Below are positions 9,973-22,190 of a DNA stretch of 64,000 nucleotides, in pieces (the first letter of the stretch is position 1; the number at the start of each line of letters is the position of its first letter). The translations under genes and the position numbers were made by a program. Location of the stretch: NCBI GenBank assembly GCA_963514095.1, contig OY741280.1, forward strand, positions 17,889,163 through 17,953,162, read 5' to 3'. This DNA is from Eutrigla gurnardus. Lineage: Eukaryota > Chordata > Actinopteri > Perciformes > Triglidae. The notes below the pieces were generated by a model. The model did not search any database and had not been told where the DNA came from. It saw only the letters and a program-made list of their open reading frames with translations.

Positions 9973-12900
9973 TTTTTGTTTGTTTGTGTTTAAAAAAAAA
10001 AAAAAAGCTGCATCAGTCACGACCACATGCAGTCACATCCATTGCGGTGAGTCTGGCGACCACAAAGGTCCCGGAAGGGAAAAAGACTTCTTCTTCGTTC
10101 TCACTGCGGTGTGTAGTTATATCAGGGCAGAGCTGGTGGGGAAGTAAACATAACACATCATGATGGCACTGCCTCCGATTAAAGAGTGAGTCACACGTGG
10201 AGCAGGGGAAGATTTCAGACCCGGCTGATGTGAAGCAGACGCTGTTAGCTGGAGCGGCTGGCGGCTCCACGCCGACCCTTTCATGAAGCGATGCTCCCGT
10301 TTTTGTTTGTTTGTTTTTTTGTCCGCTGCATGACTGTAATCGCAGCAGGTGAAACTGACTATTAAAGCGGGCGTCAGATCTCTGGTATAAACACTGGTTA
10401 GTCACAACACGGTGACTCCACCAGCCGCCATTGATCCTCCTATAAACACATGTGTTTGCCATTTGTCAGTGGGCAGGCAGGCAGGCAGGCCGGGCCCCAT
10501 CTGCTCCACCCGCAGACGAGCTTCCAGGAAGTTATCTGTTAGGCCTTCTGCTGCTTCCTGATGTAAATACGAAGCCTTCCTGACCTTCAAACCGTAATGA
10601 AATAACACAGATGTGCAGAGCGGGTTGCCGGTAGAAATGAGATCGTATCTCTCGGTGATGCGTAAGGTCTTCCATTGGCTTTGCTCTTCATAAGAGGCTG
10701 TGTGTCGCTTCAAACAAGCTATTACTGAACATATTTCAGAATATAAGGCTCTGTATCCTTTACATTTATTTATTAAATATACTTATATCGGATGCTTATT
10801 ATGATTTTACTTCTATTATTCTAATTCACTGGATTTTTTTTCATCTTATTTCTTCGTAACCGAGCTCAAGTTCTAGTGTGCGGTTATTTAGAGCCACAAC
10901 GATGTGCTCATTAATCAATTATTCATTTAAAATAGCCACAGATGTATTTCTTTGTCAAACATGGTTTAATCATTCATTATTTTTCAAGCCAAAACTCCAA
11001 ATATTCTCTGATAGAAAATGAAATGTCAAACAATAATGAAAGAATGTGTCATAAAGGAGATGTGTCTCATACGGGTCCCTGTTGGTACTTGGAGCCGGAT
11101 ATAGACCGAAGACCCAGCTGTCCCTCCCGTCTCTGACTCACACACCTCCACACCAACGAGCCACTTTTCCCACCAGAGTCTCGCCCGTACACAATCAGCA
11201 TGGAAAGCCTGAGCTGTCCCTCCAAAAATAAAAGGCCTTATGTAACTTCGCCGCCCGCTGAAAAGGCCCCACCTTTGCTTTCAGTAAGAGCTCTCTGGGT
11301 GGTTTTGGCTTCTGCCTCTCTGGGGTACACATCAATCTAATAATAATGAAGGTGGCTTTGGCTAAACAAGCGCACAAATACTCAAATTCCCCGGCTGCCG
11401 CGGCCAAACACACAACCGCACCACAGAGCAGAAACACTGCGTCCCCACGGCAACGGGAGCGGCCCTACTTTTCAAAGAGACCAGGATGTTTTTCAACCCA
11501 AACAAACGCAAACCTGCTCCCAAAAAGAAGTGGTACGCTCCGACTGTGAGATCCCTGCGTATCAGTGTGAAACATTCGGGCCGTACCAACTGTAATGCAT
11601 CTCGGGGTGGTTTGCAGAGGAGAAAAAAAAAAGGGGCAAACCAGCACACTCATTTGGCCTCATTTCACATGGTTAAATATAGAAAATAATTATAGTAATG
11701 ACGGTAATGAGGACCTGATGACTTTTTATGAGCCGTTCCTCAGAGTGCGGGTGAGAGCCAGTTCAAATAAATGGGCCGTGTGAAGGGCTCTGGGTAGGAG
11801 AGGCTCATGGGAAGCGGTTCAGAGCTCGGAGCACATGGTAATTTCTTCATTTGGACAGTTTGCAGGAAGGTTGACCCTCTGATTACAGCCTAGGACAGCG
11901 GGCTGCATATTAACATAATTACACAGCAGGCTCGGTGAAAATTCACCTCCGCTATTTCTGAAAACGTCTTGTGGAAAAATGTCACAAGTTATTGGAGCTT
12001 ATATTTTAAGTCGGGGGGGGGAAATGTGATCCGGCCCCGGCAACGCTGCCACAATGACCGATTCTATATCTCACGCAAGCAGCTGTAAATCAATAGTTTT
12101 GACACAGTTAGAGCCGCACAAATAGAGTTGGAACTATAGCTGTCAACCAATCAATAGCGCATTTCAGCCTCGTGGTCATCAGCCATTGATTAGTGGACAG
12201 AAATCACGTCATGGCCTCCATCACTTCTTTCCAAAAAAAAGCCCAATAGCATCATTTTTGTTTCGTGTCCGTTTGACCCCGAAGCTCCTCAGGGCTCATA
12301 GAAGGGGCTCTGTTCATTCTGCATAAAAGACTATTGTAGTGTAAATATGACACCCACCACCTTCCCTCTCCTCCCGTTGGTGATTCACTGCTGCTGATGA
12401 AATCTCCACAGCCCCTAAAACATCTCCACAGTGTGGCGAGCGTCCCTTCGACAGGATATGATGCTAACCACACTGCAAGCTGCGACAAACCACCGACGCA
12501 CAGAACATCTCGGTTTCAGGGCAGAAATGTCTGTGTAGTCGTGGATGTCACACTTCATCTTACTGCCGGAGTTTCCCTGCAAACCAAACCGGTAAACATA
12601 TGTAAATGTACCTTGTATGGCTGCTTGTGTTGAGATGCTGTCATGGATATCGTCTACATTAAAGGCCGTGTCGCACCGGAAACCATAACGATAATTGATT
12701 CATCATTTCAGTTATTTTTCAAGTAAGAGAGCACTTCAAATGCTATTCTTTTTACGTCATGTTAGTCCAAAACTCAAAGATATTTAGTGTACTCATGGTC
12801 ATGTAACAGCGTCAATTATAAAGGAATATTATGCACAATAATATATTTGTAATATGCAATTATAATTACACAAAATCTGAATAATCTGGGAAATTATGGT

Positions 12901-14775
12901 GATACTTTTTTCATTTTTATCCTCCATTGCATTTCACAGACAAAACTATCATTGATAAATGGGTAATATGACTGTGTGATGACTTTATAATTAAAATAAT
13001 TATTAGTTGCCTAATAGCTCTGTGGTGTCAGCAGTAAGTGTGATGATGCAATACCACGTGCCTACCTATCAATCGAGTCACAGGATGTGATTTGAGTGAC
13101 TCCTGGGTCTAAATGCTCTCCGCCTCACTCCGCCCGTTCGTCATCGCCCTTTTATGTTTTTACTGTCACATAAACTGCCAGGTAACGGGGCGTGACGCCC
13201 TCCTCCGTCGCCTGCAGCACTTCCTGTCTCCCGCATGCCCCCAAACACACCCAGACTTCCCCTGACCCCCGTCTCATCACATCTCGGACTCCCTCGCTCC
13301 GGCCCCGAACTCAGAGTACAACCTATAATTAGACGCGAGAGCCACACTGGAGGTATTCTCTCCAAGCGTGTATGGAGTTCTGTGACCCGGGGGACGGTTG
13401 CCGGGGGAAACGCGTTGTGCAACGTCGCCGCTCTGGTTCTGCCAAGTCATCCCGGGACCGCGTGAACGTCGTAAAGCGGGAAGAGAAACCGTCCTTCGAT
13501 CAGAGGAGCCGTTGGCCGGCGTCCACGCTGTTTAAGTGTCTCTGAGCAAAGAGCTATGGATCTCTGCCAGCTCTGTTTGGTGGCCGACGCTGACCTTTGA
13601 CCTACAACAGACGATTCACTGCACCTACAGGGGTCGAAAACACATGAGCAACACAAAAAAACAACAGTATGGATGGTATTCCGGGGGCCCAGAGCCAAGA
13701 GGCGCTCCGCGTTGGCAGAGCAGGGAGGTGGATTGTTTCCAAGCTTCGGGACCGATGCCAGACGGGGGTACACCAGTGCATCGTGGTAACCCCCGGAGAC
13801 GAGAGCTAATCCCTCCGGGGGGCATGAGCCGAGATGTGAAATATGTTTCATGGTATCTCCGCGGGGCTTTTTACATATAGGAATAGCCAATGGGATGCAG
13901 ATTCACCCCAGTGTCTTCCTGATTTCACGCTACGCGAAGATCTCAAAGCCTCGAGAAGACAAACAACGGAGGCTGCCAACATGAAGGGCATCTCAGATAA
14001 AAGGAGAATCTTTTGTTTGTTATTCACCATTTTTAACACTGAAGTTCCTTTTGAAAGCATGTAGATAAATAAGCTTTACCCGGAGAATATTTGGAATATT
14101 ATCTTCTGCTTTCAGGAATGCTGGAAATCACACACTATAGTGAAAGTAAGAAAGTGGGGACACGAGAAAGTATACTTTATAATTTTCCATGATGGAGGAT
14201 TTTTGCCTCATAATATAATTTGTTTAGTCAATCCTAAATTGCATAATAAGAATTGTGCAAAGGAAGGAGTAAAACAAATGCACATTATAATTTAAGCACT
14301 TTAATGTGCTTGTTTTATCCAACCAAAGTCAAAAATCCAATTATATATATATAATATATGATATAAATAAAGAAAAAAGCTGCATTTGAGAAGCTGGAAC
14401 CAGAGAAAATGGCTTAAACAACGAATGGATTTCCACATTTTCTGCCATGTTGAAATCCTCCGAACACAATCGAGCATCCAGCCTGTAAACGTGGTATCGA
14501 GCCTTCTTTCCGGCTGTCTCGCCTCCTCTCATCTGCCACGAGGACGGCGGGGTCGAACCGAGCTGACTAGACTCGCTACATCTTGAGAGATGACCCTGCA
14601 AAATAGTTGGCATTCCTCGGGGGGGGATGATTTCCTCCAAAGGTCAAGCATGGAAATGATTATATTGTTGCTGATGTTGGGTCGCCTCTTCTGTCTCCGT
14701 CTTTCTGGCTGAAACGAACACACAATGTTGTCTGTCTCCCCGCTTTTTCAAATGTTAATGGCAGGATCACAGTGC

Positions 14776-14787
14776 GGGGGGGGGGGG
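14776..14787. repeat. 12-base poly-G run
   Basis: An uninterrupted G run in nedd9 intron 1; other G runs of 7-8 lie at about 12014 and 14939. Confidence 0.85.
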
Positions 14788-15466
14788 TATTTGGAGGGAG
14801 GCTATTCATTCTGGCTGGGGGAGAAGCTCTTCACGCTCACGGAAAATCCTGCACAGGAGCAAACTTGAAGTCACTCTGCACTCAAGTGTATCGCAGCGTG
14901 ATAATGGCGTGACTTTTTTCTAACTGGCAGCGGTTTTGGGGGGGGAAACGGCCTGAATTCAATCCCATAATAAGACAGAACTCGTGTGGAAAAGCATGGA
15001 AAAGCTATTCCGCTGCTCGGAAACGTGTGCGTAAAAACTTAGCGGAGGTTTCTCCAAAGGGAATAAATAGTTTTGCCTGTTTTTTTCTTCGGAGGCGGAT
15101 CCCGACGTCTCGTCCTGCAGACTCATTAACAATGTAAAGAGGCACCTTGAAACAATCAAGTGCATCTTCCAAACAACCTTCCCACACACCATCGCCTGGA
15201 ATGCTCTCATTCTCACGGGGCGCTTGTCCACCTCCCATCCCCCCACCACCATCACCACCCAATACATCCAACTCTGTTTGCCCTCTCGTCTGTTTGCCCC
15301 TCCACCCCCCACGACTTCCTCTTTCTTTCATATTCTGCAGCCCTTTCAGCATCGCAGATCCTCCTCCTCCCTCTCAGAACAATGTCTGCTCAGCTCTCCT
15401 CCAGCACTCTCTGCTTTTGGACCAGCGCCTGGAGCCTGAACCCATAAAAAAAGAGAAACACTAAAG

Positions 15467-15490
15467 ACACACACACACACACACACACAC
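15467..15490. repeat. (AC)12 microsatellite
   Basis: About 12 perfect AC units in nedd9 intron 1. Confidence 0.9.
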
Positions 15491-15830
15491 TGGCCAGTAT
15501 GTGGGTTCACCTAATCACTCCTCACTGTGGTTGTGAAGCTATTTCTGCAACAGTTACGTCAGCTACGAAGGAATGAATTCAAAAGCGCTGGGTGAGAATG
15601 TATGCAGGTTTTTTTTAATACTTAATTTGTCTCAGAAAGCTGTGTTGTCGAAGCACAGCTGAAATGACAAATGCCTTTAGATCCCCGGTTATGTTATGAA
15701 AAAAACAAAACAAATGAATTTATTTTAATTTTTTTTCTTCCTGGAAAACAAAGTATAACATGTGCTCACATCAGATACTACCAACCAATCATATCACATC
15801 CATCCTTCAATCTGCAACGTTGCAGGCGGC

Positions 15831-16115
15831 AACCTCCGGTTCTGAGAAGTAAAGCCAATGCTGAAGTGCCTTAAACTTGCTTTCTCTGTACTGGCCATCA
15901 GGGGGTGACTCCCCTGGTGGCAACAACAAGTCTGATTGCATGGAAGTCTATGAGAAAATGACCCTATTCTCACTCGATTTATTACCTCAGTAAACATTGT
16001 AAACATGAGTTTATGGCCTCAATGTCGAGTTTCAAGTTGTCTTCGGTACAGTAGGATGTTTATTTAGTAAATGATGGTCAATTTAGAGTCAAATAGACCA
16101 TAAAGTAGGATATTG
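15831..16115 (+). repeat. Teleost interspersed repeat A, copy 2 (longest copy here)
   Basis: It contains 'ctggccatcagggggtgactcc', 'ggaagtctatgagaaaatgaccct', 'cagtaaacattgtaaacatgagtttatgg' and 'gtcaaatagaccataaag'. It is the fullest of four copies in the window and a type common in percomorph genomes. It carries no open reading frame of its own. Confidence 0.85.
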
Positions 16116-16137
16116 TTATTGAAAGGTCAAATAAATA

Positions 16138-16190
16138 TAGATAAAGCTACATCCTCCTGTTCCCAGTCTTTACGCTAAGCTAAGTGACCT
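16138..16190 (-). repeat. Teleost interspersed repeat B, short reverse fragment
   Basis: The reverse complement reads 'cacttagcttagcgtaaagactgggaacagg', the core of repeat B. It lies directly after a copy of repeat A. Confidence 0.55.
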
Positions 16191-17133
16191 GACTGACCTG
16201 AGAGTGACATCAATCTCCTCCCCTGGGGGGGGTTCCTTACCTTCCCTCATGTAACTGGGCGCCAACCGCCTCGTTAAGCTCCTGTTGAAACACTACCCAC
16301 CGCTCTGTGAGGCAAAGAGCGCTTAATATAGCTGAGAATAATTCATGCATGGCGGCGGAGATCAAGAGCGGAGATCCGGTAAACTCCGACACTGTTCAAC
16401 AGATTCAGGCGAGGACCTGTGACGCGCTGACCCTGCAAGAACTGTGACGCAGACGGTGTCATCAGATTACCCAGCTCTCTCTCTCTTCCCCCCGCCACGC
16501 TGCTTTACCTCTGGCCGTGTTGCGTAAATGCAGATATGATTATCATAAGCAAAGAGAGCCTCTGCATGATTTCTATGCTCTTCTTATCTGGCAAACAAAG
16601 AGGCCTTTTTACGCTGTTCACACCTACCGACTGGTCGACGCTGCTGGACGGCGTAGCCTACGTAACCCCGGGCGATGACTCAGTTCGGACTATGACACCC
16701 TCCAATCACAGCGACGCCCTGCCGAAGAGTGACACAAGGCTCCAACTCAGAGCGTCAGAGTCGGGAGTCTGAGCCAAAACAGGGCGACTTCACGCTTCAG
16801 AAAAAACGGCCAAAAGCCAAACACTTGGCACAGTCTTGGCCTCCTAATATGGTGGAGCAGACTCCAGACTAAACTTAACTGCAGCAGGTCAAGGCTCGGT
16901 GTTACGTGAGCCTTTCACACAAAGCAACTCGTCCAGCTCGATTGGGACATGTCAACTTTCCAAATGGTCCATCACACGCTAAACCACCATGACCCACAGA
17001 GCCTCTGATTGGCTGCGAGCACACGTTGAGAGGAGATCTCATCGGGACATGATTCATTCTTTTTTTCTTTTTTTAATGACATGATTAATTCTTAAGAGAA
17101 AGCGCCCACTGATCTCAGTTTGGTAGTTTTCTC

Positions 17134-17135
<2 letters not shown>

Positions 17136-17195
<60 letters not shown>
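17136..17195. repeat. (AC)30 microsatellite
   Basis: 30 perfect AC units, about 690 bases downstream of the nedd9 exon 1 donor. It is likely polymorphic. Confidence 0.95.
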
Positions 17196-17197
<2 letters not shown>

Positions 17198-17881
17198 ATT
17201 GAGTTTAAAGAACATGTAATTCATCACCATATAAGTAGATCTAGATCAGATAGAAGCTACTATTTTAACAATTCCCCTCTTCCGTTTTGAGGATTTGCTG
17301 CTTTTCTTTGCCTCACGTGACCAAAAGAGTTGGATATATTCTGTTTTTTGACATTTTAATAAGTTCACATGACCAACCCCTGAACACTGACTGTCATTAC
17401 TAGCCTCATCAAAAAAACAGAATCAATAAAGTTATACAACAACTGAAGTAGACATGCCTGACACTGGTGTGTAGTTCTACTAGGGGGAAACTTGACTTTG
17501 TGAAGTGTTTGTACAACATGTTGACAGTCTGTGTGAGCAGCAGGGACGCTGCTTATTTCTACTTTTTAAAGCTGAGGAGGACAAGCAGGGTGGTGCGTGT
17601 TTTACTCCCTTTACGCCCCTGTAATACACGTAGCCTCGGGAAATAGATGATTGATACACGCTAAACGATGATGCAGCTTCAGAATCACACACACACGCAC
17701 ACACTAACCAGCCGCTCACAAGTTTCCTTTTTTATACCCATGATCGATTTCTTTCTATATAAAAACTGGATGTAAATAGATTCAAATTACCGCCATGAAC
17801 AGTGTAGAAGTTTCACAATCAAAGCGCACCAAGATTCATTATGACGAGAGAAAAAAAAAAAGCAGCGACCGAATCACTTAC

Positions 17882-17893
17882 TTTGTATTTCAT
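17882..17893 (-). CDS. nedd9: nedd9 coding exon 1 (MKYK micro-coding exon)
   Basis: The coding part is only ATG AAA TAC AAA, directly followed by the consensus donor GTAAGT (17881-17876). It ends in phase 0, matching the phase-0 start of the exon at 6420, so the joined N-terminus is MKYK-NLMAKALYDN. The principal human NEDD9 isoform also begins MKYK-NLMARALYDN, which makes a 12-base exon believable. The start context is favourable (A at -3, A at +4). The sequence upstream is CpG-rich, as expected for a first exon and leader. A longer minus-strand ORF crosses this position in another frame and is not the gene. The human alternative first exon (beginning MWTR) was not found in this window. Confidence 0.94.
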
Positions 17894-18179
17894 CTTGCGC
17901 CTCTTCTCTCCGCGACTCCGCCGAACGTGAGTGAAATATCCGCTTTATCGCGTCAGAAAGGCGCGCATCAGAGTTTTCGGTTTGTTGTATTTCGGTGCGG
18001 TTAACCGGCCATCCAGAGCTCCGTGGACGGAGAAACGCGCACGTAGGAATCGGTCTGAATCCGCTCCGCTTCTGACCGGGCGTCCGCTCCTCTACGCCAG
18101 ACTGCTCCTCAACACGTTGACGGTCCGAGCAGCTCGTTTGCATGAAACGCCGCTGAGTGGTCGGATGGGGAACTCTTAG

Positions 18180-18190
18180 TCCCGCCCCCT
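18180..18190 (-). promoter_or_regulatory. GC box (Sp1/KLF-type)
   Basis: On the minus strand the sequence reads AGGGGGCGGGA, a close match to the Sp1 consensus, in the presumed TATA-less nedd9 promoter. Confidence 0.5.
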
Positions 18191-18217
18191 CCTCCCACCG
18201 AGCTGCTGTTACCAACC

Positions 18218-18225
18218 TGACGTCA
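18218..18225. promoter_or_regulatory. Full palindromic CRE (TGACGTCA)
   Basis: A perfect 8-base TGACGTCA lies about 325 bases upstream of the nedd9 start codon, within the CpG-rich stretch and 28 bases beyond the GC box. CREB/ATF factors bind this sequence. Use here is inferred from position only. Confidence 0.55.
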
Positions 18226-18239
18226 TCAAGTCCACAATA

Positions 18240-18284
18240 CCCTGTTATCCGGAACAATAGATAGTTCTCTGGGGGATAACAGGG
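18240..18284. repeat. Inverted repeat beside the nedd9 promoter
   Basis: Two perfect 11-base arms, CCCTGTTATCC (18240-18250) and GGATAACAGGG (18274-18284), enclose a 23-base spacer. The spacer contains a smaller inverted pair, GAAC and GTTC. The whole could fold as a hairpin, or be a remnant of a small inverted-repeat element. No target-site duplication was recognised. Confidence 0.7.
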
Positions 18285-21200
18285 CTGTACGTTTTTAAAC
18301 TATTACACTGGCACCATTAAAATCATGCCGAATTAGCTATTGGCTGTTCCTGTTTGTAATGAATCCAATGATGTAATGACAACTCTCACTGGATAACTTT
18401 AACGCTGAAGAAAACTTTAAAATTTTGTTATTCTTAGGCAGGTTCTGCAGTTATAATGTAAAACGTTCTTTTCCCCCCACATTTCCAAGTGGATGTATGC
18501 ACTATATTATCAATTATATCTCCATACATTGTAAATCACACTGAATCTTTAAAGATGTGTTGGATTTGACTGAGTCATGGCCGAGAAGGTTTAGACCTAC
18601 AAAGTTTGTTTTGGGTTGTGTTTGATTCTTTGTATGCTGTTCCCTCAACTTTTAAAAGTTGTTTTTAAAGTTTTCCACCAGATGACATTCAAATTTTCAC
18701 TCCTATCAACATTTGTTTTTTCTTTTCTTTTTTTTTTTACGATGGCATTGTTTATAATGATTTCATTATTGGAAAATGTGAAAAATGGCAATTATCATGC
18801 TTGAGGCAACTGAACCACCTGCTGAGAAAACCCCCCCTGAGTTTTTCATGGCATTGTAAAAACCAGAAATAAGTCTGTAAACTTCTTCAGCAAGACATTA
18901 TAAGTTAACCTCTATTAGTTTGTCAGAAATATTTGTTGTGCTAGGGATTTGGTTATTACCTCATGTGTTTTTCATGAATGAAAATGTACAAGTGCAAAGC
19001 TCAACAATTCCTAAAGTCAAGCTGAAATGAAATCTATATGGTGAACTTATGTAACCCCTATAGGTTCTTTCTTTTGTCATATTCGTACACCTGCCATATT
19101 TATAAACACAAGTTGTATTGTTGGTTACTTCATAAGAATTATGTATTTACCTTGTATCCCAAATATACTTAAGCTTCTGTATTTATAAAAAAACCTTTTC
19201 ACTGATTGCATATCAGGAAGTTCTTTAAGCCCTAGCGTCTTGGGTGTTTTTCTAAGAAACAGTGAAACCCTGAGCGTGAAGGAAGTGTGATTGTGTAGCA
19301 TTTTCTTCTGCAAGGAAATGTATCTTGGTTCAGAAGAAAATTACAACACCCACCGACACAACCACCCTGACAAATCCGGTTTCCTCCTGCAGCCGATCCT
19401 GGGCACTTATACCCAAACCTCGGGTGGCTGCATTATCTTTTTAAAAGACTATATTGTGGCTGCACTGCTGTGCCGCCGTAGGAGATGCTCTTCAGAATAA
19501 ATTTAAGAAATCTAAATTGGCATGTCCTTGACGAATCCTGCTTTGAAAGTTACTCACAAAATACCTCGGAGAAGATTTCTACAATCTGAAAGTGACAACA
19601 TCTGTTTGTCGAATATAACTGCACAATGCAAAAGACAATTCCCAACAACAATCCTGAGCAAAACTTGACTCATTTAACAGCGATTGACAGGTTATCTTTA
19701 CATTACTCACCCCGACTTGAGTGAAGACGGCACGGACGACAGCAGAGATGTCACCTCGGCACAATCAGCTCAGTATCTACTCGAGGTGACAAAAACAACA
19801 CCCGAGCTGACAAACCTTCGTTTCTGTGCATCACCCTGCTCACACCTCCTCGGCGTGCTCGTCTCTGCAAAAGCGAGAGCTATTGTTGGACACGTGGTTC
19901 CTGTAACGTCTTGCCTGGCGTGAGCCGGTCTGTTTGTTATAGAGAGTGTTTTCTCTAAACCTCCTGTAATTAGCTTTCCTCTCATGTGTTTCCGAACGCT
20001 CTAATTTGTGGCAGCTCATTTATCACGATCACAGGGACCCCGTCGGCTCTCATTGTCCCCCCTCTGAACAGTCATATCCTCAGATGAATACCTCTGGTAA
20101 GGGCACTCATACCCTTGTTTGTGTAATATACACCATGCCCAGCTGGAGCCCATTCTCTGGGCCACAAGTGGGTACTGGGGGGCTATTCTTCTCCACGTAT
20201 GGCATGTGATTATGTGCATGTGAGCACCTGTTTCCTATGACAAACAGCTCATTTTGCCATCTGTTTATATGAGCGCTTTGGAAGAAAACAGCCTGAAATA
20301 AGCCCCCCCTCGTCCCTGACAAAAAAAAAAAGATTGTTATCCCCCGTTCACAACATTTGGCTGGTTTGAATGAGTCCATTAGTCTTCAATCTCTAGTTGC
20401 GTGTCATTTTGGCTGGTTTCAGCTCGAGCCTGACAACCATTATCAGCTTGTCAGTGGCAGGAATGAGAGATTTAGAAAGCCTCTTGCGAGCTTGAGTTAC
20501 AGCCTCAAAATCCTCCTTTTGAATCTCAGCGGAGAAGTCAAACAGTTCGCCGGGCCAGGGGGAGATTTGTATTGGCATCTGAGCGGGGCGAGCCCCGGTT
20601 GCCGTGACAACAGCCACCATGGCCGCGCCATTTGTGGTCTCACACCTACTGTATTACACAGAGCAAGAAAAAGGCCTCCAGAGGGCTTTTCAGCGGTATT
20701 ATGGTGCGTTTCAGCACGGAAATGGCGCGAGTGAAAAATGAGCCGCCCCCCTTTCATCTCCGCCAGGTGTCTGTGATGTTTTGGGTTACATAAGCGCCCC
20801 TGCAGATCTGACCCCCAGGTTTAACAGTGGGCTGGAGCCGCCATACATCTTCCATAAGTGGAGATCACAGGGCTGCGCTGCCCGAGGCGAGGATGTTTCG
20901 GTGGATGGACAGAAGCAGGAGGTCCGACAACAGCTCCCTTGTTGCAGGCCGGGGCGAAGGTGGCCCCTCACTGCTGCCTGTGAAACGCTGGCTCTCAAAC
21001 TCTCGCAAACCAGCTCAGGCAGTTTATGGGCCCACCACCCTAAACTCCAGAGCCTGAGCTCTGACAGACGAGGGCCCCCCACCCGTCCTCAGTGTCTCCG
21101 TCTTTGTGCCCTGTGACCTCGGCAGCCTTGTGGCCGGGCAGCAGCAGAGAGGAATGCACAAAACACACAAAGGGAAGACGAAGAGTGGAAAAATATGAGT

Positions 21201-21769
21201 CCGACACACGGTTGGGGTCATGATGTTTTTCTGCCCTAAACGTTGAGAAGTTATGCCTTTTTTAAAGACTATCTCTGTAGATAGTTTGATTTGTTTTCAG
21301 AAATGCTTCACTCAGATTTTCTGCCAACGGCCCCAAAACAATGGAAACTGAAAAGTAAGAGCGAGCAGCATCTGATCATCCACAGACCTCAACAGTTTTC
21401 ATTTTTACTGCAACCATAACCAATGGAAACATTATGTTTAATGACATTAGGTCCTGGTTATGACAAAGTAACTGTGGTATGGTTAAAGTTAGGCATTTGT
21501 GGTTATGGATGGTAAAAGGTTCTCTACACGACATTCAGAGCAACATAGCAACAAACAGTTTGCTCTGTAAAGATATTTAGTGGAGTAATGTTTACCTGAG
21601 CAGAGAATGAAGTCGCTCTGTGTGTGTTGTAATCCGACCTCCATTGTGTTTTGTTGACATAGCCGTGCTGGCTGCACATTGCCTTTTGGTGCATGTTAGT
21701 GCAAGTGCCCCACTGGTTCGCTTAAAGCTTATAACGCCATCCTGACTGACGGCGGCAGCGTTGAAGCGT
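18285..21769. other. Intergenic, upstream of nedd9: no gene recognised
   Basis: 18300-19500 is AT-rich with no recognisable element. 20390-21120 is more GC-rich and contains several overlapping chance ORFs on both strands, with no conserved motif, and an RFX-like site at 20598. I recognise no exon or repeat in this stretch. Confidence 0.6.
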
Positions 21770-22190
21770 AGCGCCCACGCTTCGGTTTTCTCTCTGGTAA
21801 ACACCGTTAACTGTGTTGGCACCGTTTCTGTTGTTTTCGCTGTTAGCACTGTTGGCTTCTAGCTGCCGGCTCAGCCGTCGCCATGTTGAGAGCCGTGTGG
21901 ATTTAATAGATATACTTTTATACTTTCGTTAAAAGTTTCAGATTGATTTGATGGATGAATTTCATGATATTCTTGGTTGATGTTGGTTGGTTAAACACAC
22001 CTCATATTTTGTTTCCCAGGAAGAAAAAGGAAATACATTTTTTTGTATTTTTCTATATAGCTGCACAATATGACTGGTAATGTGATCCTAAAGGGTTAAA
22101 AAGGCGTTTTTTTTTTCTTCATTTGAGCGCGAGCTTTAATGACACACATTCTAATAGAAAATAATGTTTTGGGGTGAACCAACCCTTTAG
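21770..22190 (-). repeat. Teleost interspersed repeat C, reverse copy
   Basis: Read on the minus strand it starts with 'aaagggttggttcacc' and contains 'ctcaacatggcgacggctgagccggcagctag' and 'cagtgctaacag'. These motifs occur in the same order at 60810-60995. Confidence 0.7.

Larger units (their letters stand above)
6421..17881 (-). other. nedd9: nedd9 intron 1 (about 11.5 kb)
   Basis: The intron runs between the donor GTAAGT at 17881 and the acceptor at 6421. No coding exon is seen inside it. It holds an hAT transposon (7808-8468), several teleost interspersed repeats (6571-6640, 7151-7200, 9840-9972, 15831-16115, 16138-16190), CA microsatellites (15467-15490, 17136-17195), a 12-G run (14776-14787) and a CpG-dense patch near 13380-13530. 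Regions 8600-9020 and 11200-12100 are complex sequence without recognisable repeats. The remaining stretches (for example 10150-11150, 12500-13100, 14000-14760, 16200-17100) are AT-rich or ordinary intronic DNA in which I recognise nothing. Confidence 0.85.
17894..18290 (-). promoter_or_regulatory. nedd9: nedd9 5' leader and CpG-rich promoter region
   Basis: The sequence upstream of the MKYK start is rich in CpG and lacks an obvious TATA box. It contains a GC box (18180-18190) and a palindromic CRE (18218-18225), and it ends at an inverted repeat (18240-18284). The first out-of-frame minus-strand ATG that could overlap the start codon is at 18143, so a transcription start between about 17900 and 18140 would avoid it. 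The transcription start itself cannot be read from the sequence. Confidence 0.6.

Noticed and set aside
18236..18253. Sequence matching 15 of 18 bases of the I-SceI recognition site
   Set aside because: It is explained by the inverted-repeat arm; no homing endonuclease gene or intron is present.
17874..18257. 127-codon minus-strand ORF across the nedd9 promoter and exon 1
   Set aside because: It is out of frame with MKYK, runs through the donor into the intron, and begins upstream of the likely transcription start.
19711..19764. Possible alternative nedd9 first exon ending at GGG/GTGAGT in phase 0
   Set aside because: The apparent start is TTG, not ATG, and nothing else supports an exon.
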